This document shows positions 14,455 through 21,843 of a DNA stretch of 22,123 bases, one piece after another; within the stretch, counting starts at the first letter, position 1; each line of letters starts with the position of its first letter. Both the position numbers and the translations under genes were made by a program. The notes under the pieces are model-generated. The model was not told the DNA's origin and ran no database searches. It was given only the letters and a program-made list of their open reading frames with translations. The stretch is from NCBI GenBank assembly GCA_964344435.1, contig CAYFNH010000038.1, positions 1 through 22,123 on the forward strand, in the 5' to 3' direction. This DNA comes from Thiopontia sp964344435 (lineage in GTDB: Bacteria; Pseudomonadota; Gammaproteobacteria; GCF-002020875).

Positions 14455-15134
14455 GGCAACGCTTCGCGATCCTGCAGCACCACATTACGACCACTGACTT
14501 CGATCAACCCCACCGCTTTCAATTTCTGGAACGAGCGGCTCACTGTCTCAACCGCCAGCCCCAGATAGCTGGCGATATCATCACGCGACATTGGTAGTCG
14601 AAACGTATCCGCTGGAAAACCATGATATTCAAACCGCTTGGAGACCATATAGAGAAACAGAGCCACTCGCTGCTCCGCACGATGCGCTGCCATCAATCCG
14701 GTCCACTGCTCATTCTTGACCTGATGGCTCATCGCCATCAACACCCCCTGCCCAATCTGGCGATTTGAGTGCTCCAGCCGAAAGGAGTCGCGGGGAAAGT
14801 AGCAGATCCGGCTCTCCTCCAACGCAATCACCGATCGTCCGTACTGACCGGTACTGACCCCCTCCGCACCAATGATTTCACCCGCAAAATGGAAGCCGGT
14901 GACCCGCTCCTCACCACCGTGCAAGGTTACGACACTTTTGAAGGCCCCTTCATGAACCGCATAGAGATAGTCAAACGTATCCCCCTCCTGGCAGACGACC
15001 CCCCCCCTCGCCATTTTGTGCTGCGGTGTAACCTCCCCCAGATTTCCCCGCCCATCATGCTGTCCGAACTGACTACAGACATCATTCAGCTCACATTGTG
15101 GACAGAGCACCGCTGGTTGTTTGTTGTTTGCCAT
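14442..15134 (-). CDS. fnr: FNR-type oxygen-sensing transcription regulator
   Basis: This 230-residue CRP/FNR-family protein has N-terminal cluster cysteines C11-X2-C14-X5-C20 (LCPQCELNDVCSQF) and a distal C111 (SRICYFP). That is the E. coli FNR arrangement, so an oxygen-labile [4Fe-4S] cluster is expected. The cyclic-nucleotide-like barrel spans about 40-120, the dimer helix about 125-150, and the DNA-recognition helix contains E196-TV-S199-R200, the triad that reads TTGAT. The start at 15134 (MANNKQP) follows AGGA by five bases; a GTG at 15152 is possible but weaker. It is likely autoregulated through the FNR box at 15200-15213 and a candidate controller of the box at 12876. Confidence 0.92.
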   Translation of the reverse strand: MANNKQPAVLCPQCELNDVCSQFGQHDGRGNLGEVTPQHKMARGGVVCQEGDTFDYLYAVHEGAFKSVVTLHGGEERVTGFHFAGEIIGAEGVSTGQYGRSVIALEESRICYFPRDSFRLEHSNRQIGQGVLMAMSHQVKNEQWTGLMAAHRAEQRVALFLYMVSKRFEYHGFPADTFRLPMSRDDIASYLGLAVETVSRSFQKLKAVGLIEVSGRNVVLQDREALPQFS

Positions 15135-15199
15135 AATTCCTGTTTCGATCACTCAATTTCAGTATCTTGTAGAATAGTGTAATACCCTACAATCCCTAC

Positions 15200-15213
15200 A
15201 TGATCTTAATCAA
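15200..15213. promoter_or_regulatory. FNR box in the fnr-hisB intergenic region
   Basis: ATGATCTTAATCAA matches TTGAT-N4-ATCAA at nine of ten positions. It is centred 73 bases upstream of the fnr start and about 103 bases upstream of hisB. Autoregulation of fnr is the simplest reading. The same intergenic region also holds a hairpin (CGGGAG 15234-15239 with CTCCCG 15249-15254) on the hisB side; I found no convincing his leader peptide. Confidence 0.6.
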
Positions 15214-15309
15214 TTTTTTATAACTTGACTACTCGGGAGTTCAATAACCTCCCGGAACAGGGTATTCTATTATGTCTGTTTACCGACCTGTTTAGAAGAG
15301 ATTCGCCCC

Positions 15310-15903
15310 ATGAGCAACCGTAACGCCAGCGTTGAGCGAAAAACCCTGGAGACCCAAATCCAGATCCGGGTAGATCTGGATGGTACCGGAGAGGCCTCCC
15401 TCTATACCGATATCCCCTTCCTCGAGCACATGCTCGAACAGGTGGCACGCCATGGACTGATCGATCTCAAGATCGAGGCCAATGGCGACCTCCACATTGA
15501 TGCTCACCACACCGTTGAAGATATCGGCATCACTCTGGGACAGGCCTTCTCCAAAGCCCTCGGTGACAAGCGCGGAATCAACCGATATGGTCACGCCTAT
15601 GTCCCGCTGGACGAGGCCCTGTCGCGGGTGGTGATCGACTTCTCCGGACGTCCCGGGCTGGTATTTGATGTCGACTTCCCCAGTGGCGCGATCGGCGAGT
15701 TCGAGACCGAACTCTTCTACGAATTCTTCCAGGGGTTCGTCAACCATGCCGGTGCCACGCTACACATCGACAACCTGCGTGGACGCAACAGCCACCACAT
15801 CGCCGAGACCATCTTCAAGGCCTTTGGGCGTGCTCTGCGTCAGGCACTCTCCATGGATGAGCGCATGGGAGAGCAGCTCCCCTCTACCAAAGGTGCGCTA
15901 TAA
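15310..15903 (+). CDS. hisB: Imidazoleglycerol-phosphate dehydratase
   Basis: The 197-residue length is that of the stand-alone dehydratase, not the bifunctional enteric HisB fused to a phosphatase. Metal-binding motifs are intact: FLEHMLEQVARHG, DAHHTVEDIG and the second NSHHIAETIF. It converts imidazole glycerol phosphate to imidazole acetol phosphate, the sixth step of histidine synthesis. It is the first gene of the rightward his-tat run, one base before the hisH start. The promoter is not clear: TATTCT at 15263-15268 with a poor -35 is the best I see. Confidence 0.96.
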   Translation: MSNRNASVERKTLETQIQIRVDLDGTGEASLYTDIPFLEHMLEQVARHGLIDLKIEANGDLHIDAHHTVEDIGITLGQAFSKALGDKRGINRYGHAYVPLDEALSRVVIDFSGRPGLVFDVDFPSGAIGEFETELFYEFFQGFVNHAGATLHIDNLRGRNSHHIAETIFKAFGRALRQALSMDERMGEQLPSTKGAL

Positions 15904-15904
15904 C

Positions 15905-16558
15905 GTGTCTACCGTTGCCGTAATTGATTATGGGATGGGCAACCTGCGCTCGGTCTCCAAGGCGCTGGAGCATGTTGCCCCCGATCTCAATGTAGTGGTC
16001 ACCGATCAGGCAGAACTGATCCGCAGCGCGGAACGTATCGTCTTCCCCGGAGTCGGGGCGATGCGCGACTGTATGGTCGCACTGGAACAGCACCAGCTCT
16101 CCGCACTGATCCGCGAAGTGGCCAGCGACCGCCCCTTTCTCGGTATCTGCCTCGGCATGCAGCTGCTGCTGGAGCACAGCGAAGAGAATGGCGGCACCGA
16201 CGGGCTCGGTATTCTACCTGGCAGGGTGAGACAGTTCCCCAACCCACTGAGCGACCCTGATGATGTTCAGGCGCAGCGACTGAAAATTCCCCACATGGGG
16301 TGGAACCAGGTGCAACAACGCTCGGATCACCCATTATGGGCCAACATTACCGATGGGGAGCGCTTCTACTTTGTCCACAGCTATTATGCTGAACCGGCCA
16401 CTACCGATGAGATCGCTGCCAGCAGCCGCTACGGCTTTGACTTCAGCTGTGCTCTGCAGCGAGACAACCTCTTTGCCACCCAGTTCCACCCGGAGAAGAG
16501 CCAGCATGCAGGACTGCAACTGCTGAAGAACTTCACCCGCTGGAACGGTGAATGCTAA
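15905..16558 (+). CDS. hisH: Imidazole glycerol phosphate synthase, glutaminase subunit
   Basis: This 217-residue class I glutamine amidotransferase has VAVIDYGMGNLRSV at the N-terminus, the oxyanion segment FPGVGAM, nucleophile C82 in LGICLGMQLLLE and the His/Glu pair in TQFHPEKSQ. It supplies ammonia to HisF. Translation starts at GTG 15905, one base after the hisB stop; starts further upstream in this frame lie inside hisB and are rejected. It is separated from its partner hisF by hisA, the usual gammaproteobacterial order. Confidence 0.95.
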   Translation: MSTVAVIDYGMGNLRSVSKALEHVAPDLNVVVTDQAELIRSAERIVFPGVGAMRDCMVALEQHQLSALIREVASDRPFLGICLGMQLLLEHSEENGGTDGLGILPGRVRQFPNPLSDPDDVQAQRLKIPHMGWNQVQQRSDHPLWANITDGERFYFVHSYYAEPATTDEIAASSRYGFDFSCALQRDNLFATQFHPEKSQHAGLQLLKNFTRWNGEC

Positions 16559-16582
16559 CCTTTTGCGAATGAGTATCCGACT

Positions 16583-17317
16583 ATGCTGATTATCCCCGCC
16601 GTTGACCTGAAGGATGGAAAGTGTGTACGCCTGCGCCAGGGCATTATGGAGGATGAGACCGTCTTCTCCGATGATCCGGTTGCGATGGCGGCACAGTGGG
16701 TTGAACAGGGGGCACGTCGCCTTCATCTGGTCGACCTCAATGGTGCCTTTGATGGTGAACCCAGGAATGCCGATGTGGTCACTGCAATCGCAACCGCCTA
16801 CCCCAAACTACCAATTCAGATCGGTGGTGGCATCCGTACTCGTGAGACGGTTCAGACCTACCTTGATGCAGGGGTTGAGTACGTCATCATCGGCACCAAG
16901 GCGATTACCGAGCCGGAATTTATCCGCGACCTTTGCAAGGAGTTCGCGGGCCATGTCATTGTCGGTATCGACGCCAAGGACGGGATGGTGGCGATCAACG
17001 GCTGGGCCGAGGTCTCCAATCTGAATGCGACCGAGGTTGCCAAATCGTTCGAGGCAGACGGGGTCTCCGCCATCGTCTACACCGACATCAGCCGTGACGG
17101 CATGATGCAGGGGGTCAACGTCGAGGCAACCCATAACCTGGCCAACACGGTCAACATCCCCATTATCGCCTCCGGCGGCATTACCAACCTGGGGGATATC
17201 GAACGCCTCTGTGGAGTGGCCGAAGACGGCATTATGGGGGCCATCACCGGTCGTGCGATCTATGAAGGCACCCTCAACTTCAAGGATGCCCAGATCTACG
17301 CGGATAACTGCGAATAG
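16583..17317 (+). CDS. hisA: ProFAR isomerase (HisA)
   Basis: This is a 244-residue (beta/alpha)8 barrel. The N-terminal phosphate and catalytic region LIIPAVDLKDGKCVRLRQG carries the first Asp, VGIDAKDGMVAINGW carries the second, and the phosphate loops are IGGGIRTRE and IASGGITNLGD. It isomerises N'-[(5'-phosphoribosyl)formimino]-AICAR ribonucleotide in histidine synthesis. It lies 24 bases after hisH and 10 bases before hisF, in one operon. Confidence 0.96.
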   Translation: MLIIPAVDLKDGKCVRLRQGIMEDETVFSDDPVAMAAQWVEQGARRLHLVDLNGAFDGEPRNADVVTAIATAYPKLPIQIGGGIRTRETVQTYLDAGVEYVIIGTKAITEPEFIRDLCKEFAGHVIVGIDAKDGMVAINGWAEVSNLNATEVAKSFEADGVSAIVYTDISRDGMMQGVNVEATHNLANTVNIPIIASGGITNLGDIERLCGVAEDGIMGAITGRAIYEGTLNFKDAQIYADNCE

Positions 17318-17327
17318 GGGCCGAAGC

Positions 17328-18101
17328 ATGGGACTGGCAAAGAGAATCATCCCCTGCCTCGATGTCGATCAGGGGCGTGTAGTCAAGGGGGTACAGTTTG
17401 TCGACATTCGTGATGCCGGTGACCCGGTTGAGGTAGCAAAACGCTACGATGATGAAGGGGCGGATGAGATCACCTTCCTCGATATCACCGCCAGCCACGA
17501 GGGCCGTGACACCATTGTCCACGTGGTCGAACAGGTTGCCAGCCAGGTATTCATCCCGCTCACCGTGGGTGGTGGCATCCGTGAAGTGGCCGATGTACGC
17601 CGCATGCTCAATGCCGGTGCCGACAAGGTAGCGATCAACACCGCCGCAGTCTTCAACCCGGAATTCGTGCGTGAAGCCGCCGACCGCTTTGGCTCACAAT
17701 GTATTGTGGTCGCGGTAGATGCCAAACGAGTGAGTGCAGAAGGAGACCCCCTGAAATGGGAAATTTTCACCCATGGCGGACGCAAGCCCACCGGCATTGA
17801 TGCGATCGAGTGGTCCCGGAAGATGGTGGAGTATGGTGCCGGTGAAATTCTGTTGACCAGCATGGACCGTGACGGTACCAAGCAGGGCTTCAACTTGCCG
17901 CTCAACAAGGCGGTCAGTGAGGCGGTATCGGTGCCACTGATCGCCTCCGGTGGGGTCGGCAACCTGCAGCACCTCGCCGATGGTGTTTTGAAAGGGGGTG
18001 CCGATGCAGTGTTGGCAGCCAGCATCTTCCACTTCGCCGAGTATACGGTTGGTGAGGCCAAGCAGTATATGGCGGAACAGGGGATCGAGGTGCGCCAATG
18101 A
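17328..18101 (+). CDS. hisF: Imidazole glycerol phosphate synthase, cyclase subunit
   Basis: This is a 257-residue (beta/alpha)8 barrel starting MGLAKRIIPCLDVDQGRVVKG, with the catalytic Asp in CLDVD and a second in VVAVDAKRV, the phosphate loops VGGGIREV and IASGGVGNLQH, and TSMDRDGTKQGF. It uses ammonia from HisH to close the imidazole ring and release AICAR. The start at 17328 is the only one giving the conserved N-terminus. It overlaps hisI by four bases (ATGA). Confidence 0.96.
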   Translation: MGLAKRIIPCLDVDQGRVVKGVQFVDIRDAGDPVEVAKRYDDEGADEITFLDITASHEGRDTIVHVVEQVASQVFIPLTVGGGIREVADVRRMLNAGADKVAINTAAVFNPEFVREAADRFGSQCIVVAVDAKRVSAEGDPLKWEIFTHGGRKPTGIDAIEWSRKMVEYGAGEILLTSMDRDGTKQGFNLPLNKAVSEAVSVPLIASGGVGNLQHLADGVLKGGADAVLAASIFHFAEYTVGEAKQYMAEQGIEVRQ

Positions 18102-18484
18102 GTAACTGGATTGATGAGATCAAGTGGGATGAGAATGGTCTGGTACCAGTAATTGCCCAGGATCTGGAGACAGGTGACATCCTGATGTTTGCCTGGATGA
18201 ACCGGGAGGCACTACGCCTCAGTGAAGAGAATGATGTCGCCATCTACTGGTCGCGCTCACGTCAGAAATTGTGGCGCAAGGGGGAAGAGTCCGGTAACGA
18301 GCAGATCATCCACTCCATGCGGGTTGACTGTGACAAGGATGTGATTCTGCTAACCGTGGAGCAGAAAGGCGGTATCGCCTGTCACACCGGGCGCCGCAGC
18401 TGTTTCTACCATCAACTGGTCGAGCAGAAGTGGGAGGTGGCTGCACCGGTACTGAAAGATCCAGAAGAGATGTACCGCAAGTGA
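18098..18484 (+). CDS. hisI: Phosphoribosyl-AMP cyclohydrolase
   Basis: The 128-residue stand-alone HisI is not fused to HisE as it is in enteric bacteria. Signatures are GDILMFAWMNREAL, YWSRSRQKLWRKGEESGN and the metal-binding Asp/Cys cluster DCDKDVILLTVEQ...ACHTGRRSCFY. It opens the purine ring of phosphoribosyl-AMP. Its start overlaps hisF and its stop overlaps the next gene's GTG, so it is tightly coupled on both sides. Confidence 0.95.
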   Translation: MSNWIDEIKWDENGLVPVIAQDLETGDILMFAWMNREALRLSEENDVAIYWSRSRQKLWRKGEESGNEQIIHSMRVDCDKDVILLTVEQKGGIACHTGRRSCFYHQLVEQKWEVAAPVLKDPEEMYRK

Positions 18485-19152
18485 AACGGCTTGCTGCACT
18501 GCTTCTGCTACTTGCTCCCCTGCTAGCACAGGCCGGAGGCAAGGAGACCGCCACCATCTGGTCGGCCGTCCAAGTGCTGGAGGATATTCTCGACCCCTCC
18601 TCGGAAGAGTCTCTACCAATTCAGCTATTGCAGCGCAGTGATGGGGTGGTCATTCTCCCCGGCATGATCAACGTTGGCTGGGGGCTCGGCCTGAGCCATG
18701 GGCGTGGCGTCATGCTGTTCCACAAGAACAAGCAGTGGAACGACCCCCTCTTTGTCAGCATGAGTGGTGCCAGTTTCGGCTATCAGATCGGTGCCCAGTC
18801 GAGTGATGTAATTCTGGTTTTCAAACGCCCCAGCACCATCGAAGAGCTGCTCGAAGGCAAGATCACTCTGGGTGTGGATGCCGCCATTGCTGCCGGCCCG
18901 ATCGGGCGTGACACCACGGTGGCTACCGACCCCACCCTCGACAGCGAAATCTACTCCTGGTCACGCAGTCGTGGCCTGTTTGCCGGCATCGCTCTAGATG
19001 GGTCCGCACTATCCATTGACGAAGAGGCCAACGAGCGCTTCTATGACCAGCCGGGCATTACCGGGGAGGAGATTCTGCAACGCCCTGCAGAGAGCCGCTC
19101 CGGTGGACTGCGCAGACTGAAGACCTTACTCAATCAACAACGGGAAGAGTGA
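18481..19152 (+). CDS. Secreted SYLF/YSC84-domain protein
   Basis: The 223-residue product starts at GTG 18481, overlapping the hisI stop (GTGA), with the signal peptide KRLAALLLLLAPLLAQA. The body fits the SYLF/Ysc84 lipid-binding fold: IPIQLLQRSDGVVILPG-like LQRSDGVVILPGMINVGWG, SHGRGVMLFH, then FVSMSGASFGYQIGAQSSDVILVF and a Gly-rich end RSRGLFAGIALDGSALSID. SYLF proteins bind phosphoinositides in eukaryotes; bacterial ones are exported and poorly characterised. Its place between hisI and hisE has no metabolic logic and it probably shares transcription only. Confidence 0.85.
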   Translation: MKRLAALLLLLAPLLAQAGGKETATIWSAVQVLEDILDPSSEESLPIQLLQRSDGVVILPGMINVGWGLGLSHGRGVMLFHKNKQWNDPLFVSMSGASFGYQIGAQSSDVILVFKRPSTIEELLEGKITLGVDAAIAAGPIGRDTTVATDPTLDSEIYSWSRSRGLFAGIALDGSALSIDEEANERFYDQPGITGEEILQRPAESRSGGLRRLKTLLNQQREE

Positions 19153-19156
19153 ATTC

Positions 19157-19489
19157 ATGAGCGACATTCTCAACCAGCTTGCAGCGGTACTGGAGCAGCG
19201 CAAGGGCGCCGCCCCCCAGGACTCCTATGTTGCCCACCTCTACCACAAGGGGCTCGATACCATCCTCAAGAAGATTGGTGAAGAGGCCACCGAGACGGTG
19301 ATTGCGGCCAAGGATGGGGATCGAGAGCAGATTATCTACGAGACCGCTGACCTCTGGTTTCACTCTCTGGTATTGCTGACCCAACAGGGGATACAGCCGG
19401 ATGAGATTTTACAGGAGCTGGAGCGACGCTTTGGTCTCTCCGGGCATGAAGAGAAAGCACAACGAGTGGAAAAAAGGGTAGAAAAATGA
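19157..19489 (+). CDS. hisE: Phosphoribosyl-ATP pyrophosphatase
   Basis: This 110-residue MazG-like all-helical enzyme has the core YVAHLYHKGLDTILKKIGEEATETVIAAKDGD and the metal-binding ETADLWFHSLVLL. It hydrolyses phosphoribosyl-ATP to phosphoribosyl-AMP, the second step of histidine synthesis. It follows the SYLF gene by four bases and overlaps the HIT gene by four (ATGA). Its Lys/Glu-rich C-terminus (KAQRVEKRVEK) is unconserved tail. Confidence 0.94.
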   Translation: MSDILNQLAAVLEQRKGAAPQDSYVAHLYHKGLDTILKKIGEEATETVIAAKDGDREQIIYETADLWFHSLVLLTQQGIQPDEILQELERRFGLSGHEEKAQRVEKRVEK

Positions 19490-19827
19490 GTGAAGATTGC
19501 CTGTTCTGCAAAATGGTTGCCGGTGAGGTACCCGCCGACATCGTCTATGAGGATGAGGAGATGCTGGTATTCAAGGATCTCTACCCAAAGGCAGAAGTAC
19601 ACCTGTTGATGATTCCGAAACAGCACACCCGCAACCTCACCACATTGACCGAAGCCGATGATACGGTGATCGCGCACATGATGCGCAAATTGCCGGAAAT
19701 CGCTCAACAGCAGGGGCTGAGCGATGGGTTCCGGGTCATCATCAACAACGAGGCGGGTGGTGGTCAGGTGATCTTCCATCTGCATGCCCACCTGTTGGGT
19801 GGCAAAAACCTCCCCGGATTTGGTTAA
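19486..19827 (+). CDS. HIT-family (HinT-like) nucleotide hydrolase
   Basis: The 113-residue HIT-domain protein has CLFCKMVAGEVPADIVYEDE at the N-terminus, a Zn-binding-like CxxC, and the catalytic triad motif HLHAHLLGG, followed by the HinT-type C-terminus NLPGFG. HinT enzymes hydrolyse purine nucleoside phosphoramidates such as AMP-lysine in the cytosol. It is coupled to hisE by a 4-bp overlap and precedes tatA, a common gene order in sulfur-oxidising gammaproteobacteria as I recall. Confidence 0.92.
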   Translation: MSEDCLFCKMVAGEVPADIVYEDEEMLVFKDLYPKAEVHLLMIPKQHTRNLTTLTEADDTVIAHMMRKLPEIAQQQGLSDGFRVIINNEAGGGQVIFHLHAHLLGGKNLPGFG

Positions 19828-19884
19828 AGACACTATAATCACGGGTCGTTTTCTGGAAACAATAACTAACAAAGGAGTTGTACG

Positions 19885-20130
19885 ATGGGTGTTGGAGGCA
19901 TTGGAATCTGGCAGTTACTAATCATTCTGGTCCTGGTAATCCTGATTTTTGGAACCAAGAAACTGAAAAATGTAGGTGGGGATCTGGGTGGCGCCATCAA
20001 GAACTTCAAACAATCCATGAAGGATGAGGGCAACGGCAGTAACGACTCCGCAGCAGATCCTGCACAGCTGGAACAGGCAGAGGGCGAGGTTGTAGAAGGC
20101 GAAAAGGTCTCTGAGAAAGAGAAAGTCTAA
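19885..20130 (+). CDS. tatA: Twin-arginine translocase subunit TatA
   Basis: The 81-residue protein has a short N-terminal segment, a single membrane helix (IWQLLIILVLVILIFGTKKLKN, about 8-24), the FG hinge, an amphipathic helix (GGDLGGAIKNFKQSM) and an acidic tail. It forms the pore-forming oligomer of the Tat export system for folded proteins. A strong AAAGGAG site precedes the ATG. A TATAAT at 19834-19839 upstream hints at an internal promoter but lacks a convincing -35. The hairpin at 20148-20179 follows. Confidence 0.94.
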   Translation: MGVGGIGIWQLLIILVLVILIFGTKKLKNVGGDLGGAIKNFKQSMKDEGNGSNDSAADPAQLEQAEGEVVEGEKVSEKEKV

Positions 20131-20147
20131 CGTTAACCCCCTGCTCA

Positions 20148-20179
20148 CCCTGTTGCCCACACAGCGGAGGCAACACGGG
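20148..20179 (+). promoter_or_regulatory. Hairpin between tatA and tatB
   Basis: CCCTGTTGCC (20148-20157) pairs with GGCAACA-C-GGG (20169-20179), ten pairs with one bulged C, around an 11-base loop. No T-run follows, so it is more likely an mRNA-processing or stability element that lets tatA be made in excess over tatBC than a full terminator. This role is inferred. Confidence 0.45.
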
Positions 20180-20227
20180 GGTCAGTAAACGATTCGCTCT
20201 GCTCGGAGCGGACACCTTGGATCTCTC

Positions 20228-20593
20228 ATGTTTGATATCGGTTTCTGGGAACTGGCAATAATCGGTGTGGTCACCCTGATTGTGGTTGGCCCCGAACGCA
20301 TGCCTGCACTGGCGCGCACAGCCGGGAAATGGTTCGGGCGACTCAGCCGCTTTATCAGCTCGGTCAAGTCAGACATTGATCGCGAACTGAAAGCGGAAGA
20401 GATGAAGAAGGCGATGGAGAAGCATACCCAGAGTGCTGGACTGCACGACATCATCGAAGAGACCCAATCCAGCATGGCTGGCTTCAAACAGGAGACGGAA
20501 AAGGCTGTTGATGCCGTCAATGAGGCGGCCGCCGAGGTGGAACAGAGCACCCCTGAACCTTCCCGACCCGCTCAGGACAATACCCAGCCATGA
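20228..20593 (+). CDS. tatB: Twin-arginine translocase subunit TatB
   Basis: The 121-residue protein begins MFDIGFWELAIIGVVTLIVVGPERMPALART, the TatB form with Glu in the membrane helix and the GPERMP hinge that distinguishes it from TatA. The amphipathic helix (GKWFGRLSRFISSVKSDID) and a long charged coil follow. It binds TatC and receives twin-arginine signal peptides. The stop overlaps tatC by four bases (ATGA). Confidence 0.95.
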   Translation: MFDIGFWELAIIGVVTLIVVGPERMPALARTAGKWFGRLSRFISSVKSDIDRELKAEEMKKAMEKHTQSAGLHDIIEETQSSMAGFKQETEKAVDAVNEAAAEVEQSTPEPSRPAQDNTQP

Positions 20594-21828
20594 GTGATGC
20601 AAAGCTCGACATTGGTGTGGAGCAGCCCTTTGTCAGCCACCTGATTGAGCTGCGTGACCGCCTGCTACGGATTGTTCTCGCCATATTGGTGCTGTTTCTG
20701 GCACTTTTCGGCTTTGCCAACGATATCTACCACTACATCGCAACCCCGTTGATGGAGTTGCTGCCGGAAGGGCAGAGCATGGTGGCCACCGGGGTAATCT
20801 CCCCCTTCCTCACCCCTTTCAAGCTGACGCTGGTACTCTCCTTCTACATCGCCATCCCCTACATCCTCTATCAGATCTGGGGATTTGTCGCCCCCGGACT
20901 TTACAAACATGAACGCCGCATGGTGCTACCGCTGGCCGCATCCAGTACCCTTCTCTTCTACCTCGGGATGGCCTTTGCCTACTATGTGGTCTTCCCCCTG
21001 ATCTTCGCCTTCCTCACCACCACCGCGCCGGAGGGGGTTGAAGTGATGCCCGACATGAAGGACTACCTCGACTTTGTGCTCAAACTCTTCTTTGCCTTTG
21101 GTGTCGCCTTTGAGGTACCCATCGCCACCATCCTCTTGTGCTGGATGGGAACCACCACCCCCGATAGCCTGCGCGAAAAGCGCCCCTATGTCATTGTAGG
21201 TGCTTTTGTCATCGGCATGCTGCTGACCCCACCGGACATGATCTCGCAGACTTTGCTGGCAATCCCGATGTGGCTGCTGTTTGAGGCAGGCATTCTATTT
21301 GCCCCGTTCTTCATGTCCAAACAGGAGGAGGAAGATGAACAGCCTGCTCCAGAACCAGAGCCTGCAAAAGCCTCGCCACCCCCCGCTTCTGCAGAGACGG
21401 CTGACAACTCATCGAATCAGGAAGACTCTGAATATACGCCTCCCTATGACTTCGATCCCACCGACTTCAAGAGCGACTATAACGCCCCCACAGAGGAAGA
21501 GATGGAGGCAGAACTGGACCGTATCGAAGCCGAGGAGGATGCAGAGGAGGGCAACGAAATGGCAGATCCATCTTCCGACTCCGAAACAGAGGTAGAGAAT
21601 GCGGAACAGGCCCAGGTAGACCGCGAGCGCAAGCGATCCCAACGTGAGGCTGACAACATCCGTCTCGACCACTATGAGGCCCCGCTTTCCGAGCGTTACG
21701 AACCACTCGACGAAGAGACCGAGAAGATGCTGGACGAGGAGCTGGAGCTGATGGATGGAGGTGTCAGTGAGGCCGATGATGTTCAGTCTCCTGAAACCGA
21801 TCCCACCGATTCCCGCAAACCCTCCTGA
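20590..21828 (+). CDS. tatC: Twin-arginine translocase subunit TatC with long acidic C-terminal extension
   Basis: Residues 1-243 are a normal six-helix TatC: SHLIELRDRLLR (E20), the first periplasmic loop, VAPGLYKHERR (E108, signal-peptide binding), FAFGVAFEVP (E175) and RPYVIVGAFVIGMLLTPPD. The usual protein is about 250 residues; this one continues for 169 more, to 412. The extension is hydrophilic, Pro/Ala-rich at first (APEPEPAKASPPPASAE), then strongly acidic with runs such as EEEMEAELDRIEAEEDAEE, and ends DEETEKMLDEELELMDGG. It should be cytoplasmic and largely disordered or helical. The reading frame is continuous and in register with the core, so this is not a frameshift artefact. 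Confidence 0.95.
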   Translation: MSDAKLDIGVEQPFVSHLIELRDRLLRIVLAILVLFLALFGFANDIYHYIATPLMELLPEGQSMVATGVISPFLTPFKLTLVLSFYIAIPYILYQIWGFVAPGLYKHERRMVLPLAASSTLLFYLGMAFAYYVVFPLIFAFLTTTAPEGVEVMPDMKDYLDFVLKLFFAFGVAFEVPIATILLCWMGTTTPDSLREKRPYVIVGAFVIGMLLTPPDMISQTLLAIPMWLLFEAGILFAPFFMSKQEEEDEQPAPEPEPAKASPPPASAETADNSSNQEDSEYTPPYDFDPTDFKSDYNAPTEEEMEAELDRIEAEEDAEEGNEMADPSSDSETEVENAEQAQVDRERKRSQREADNIRLDHYEAPLSERYEPLDEETEKMLDEELELMDGGVSEADDVQSPETDPTDSRKPS

Positions 21829-21843
21829 GCAACGCTGCCTCAG

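Noticed and set aside
15214..15309. Histidine leader peptide or attenuator upstream of hisB.
   Set aside because: No run of His codons and no terminator-like structure with a T-run; only a 6-bp stem was seen.
19834..19839. TATAAT upstream of tatA as an internal promoter.
   Set aside because: No acceptable -35 at 16-18 bases; mentioned only as a possibility.
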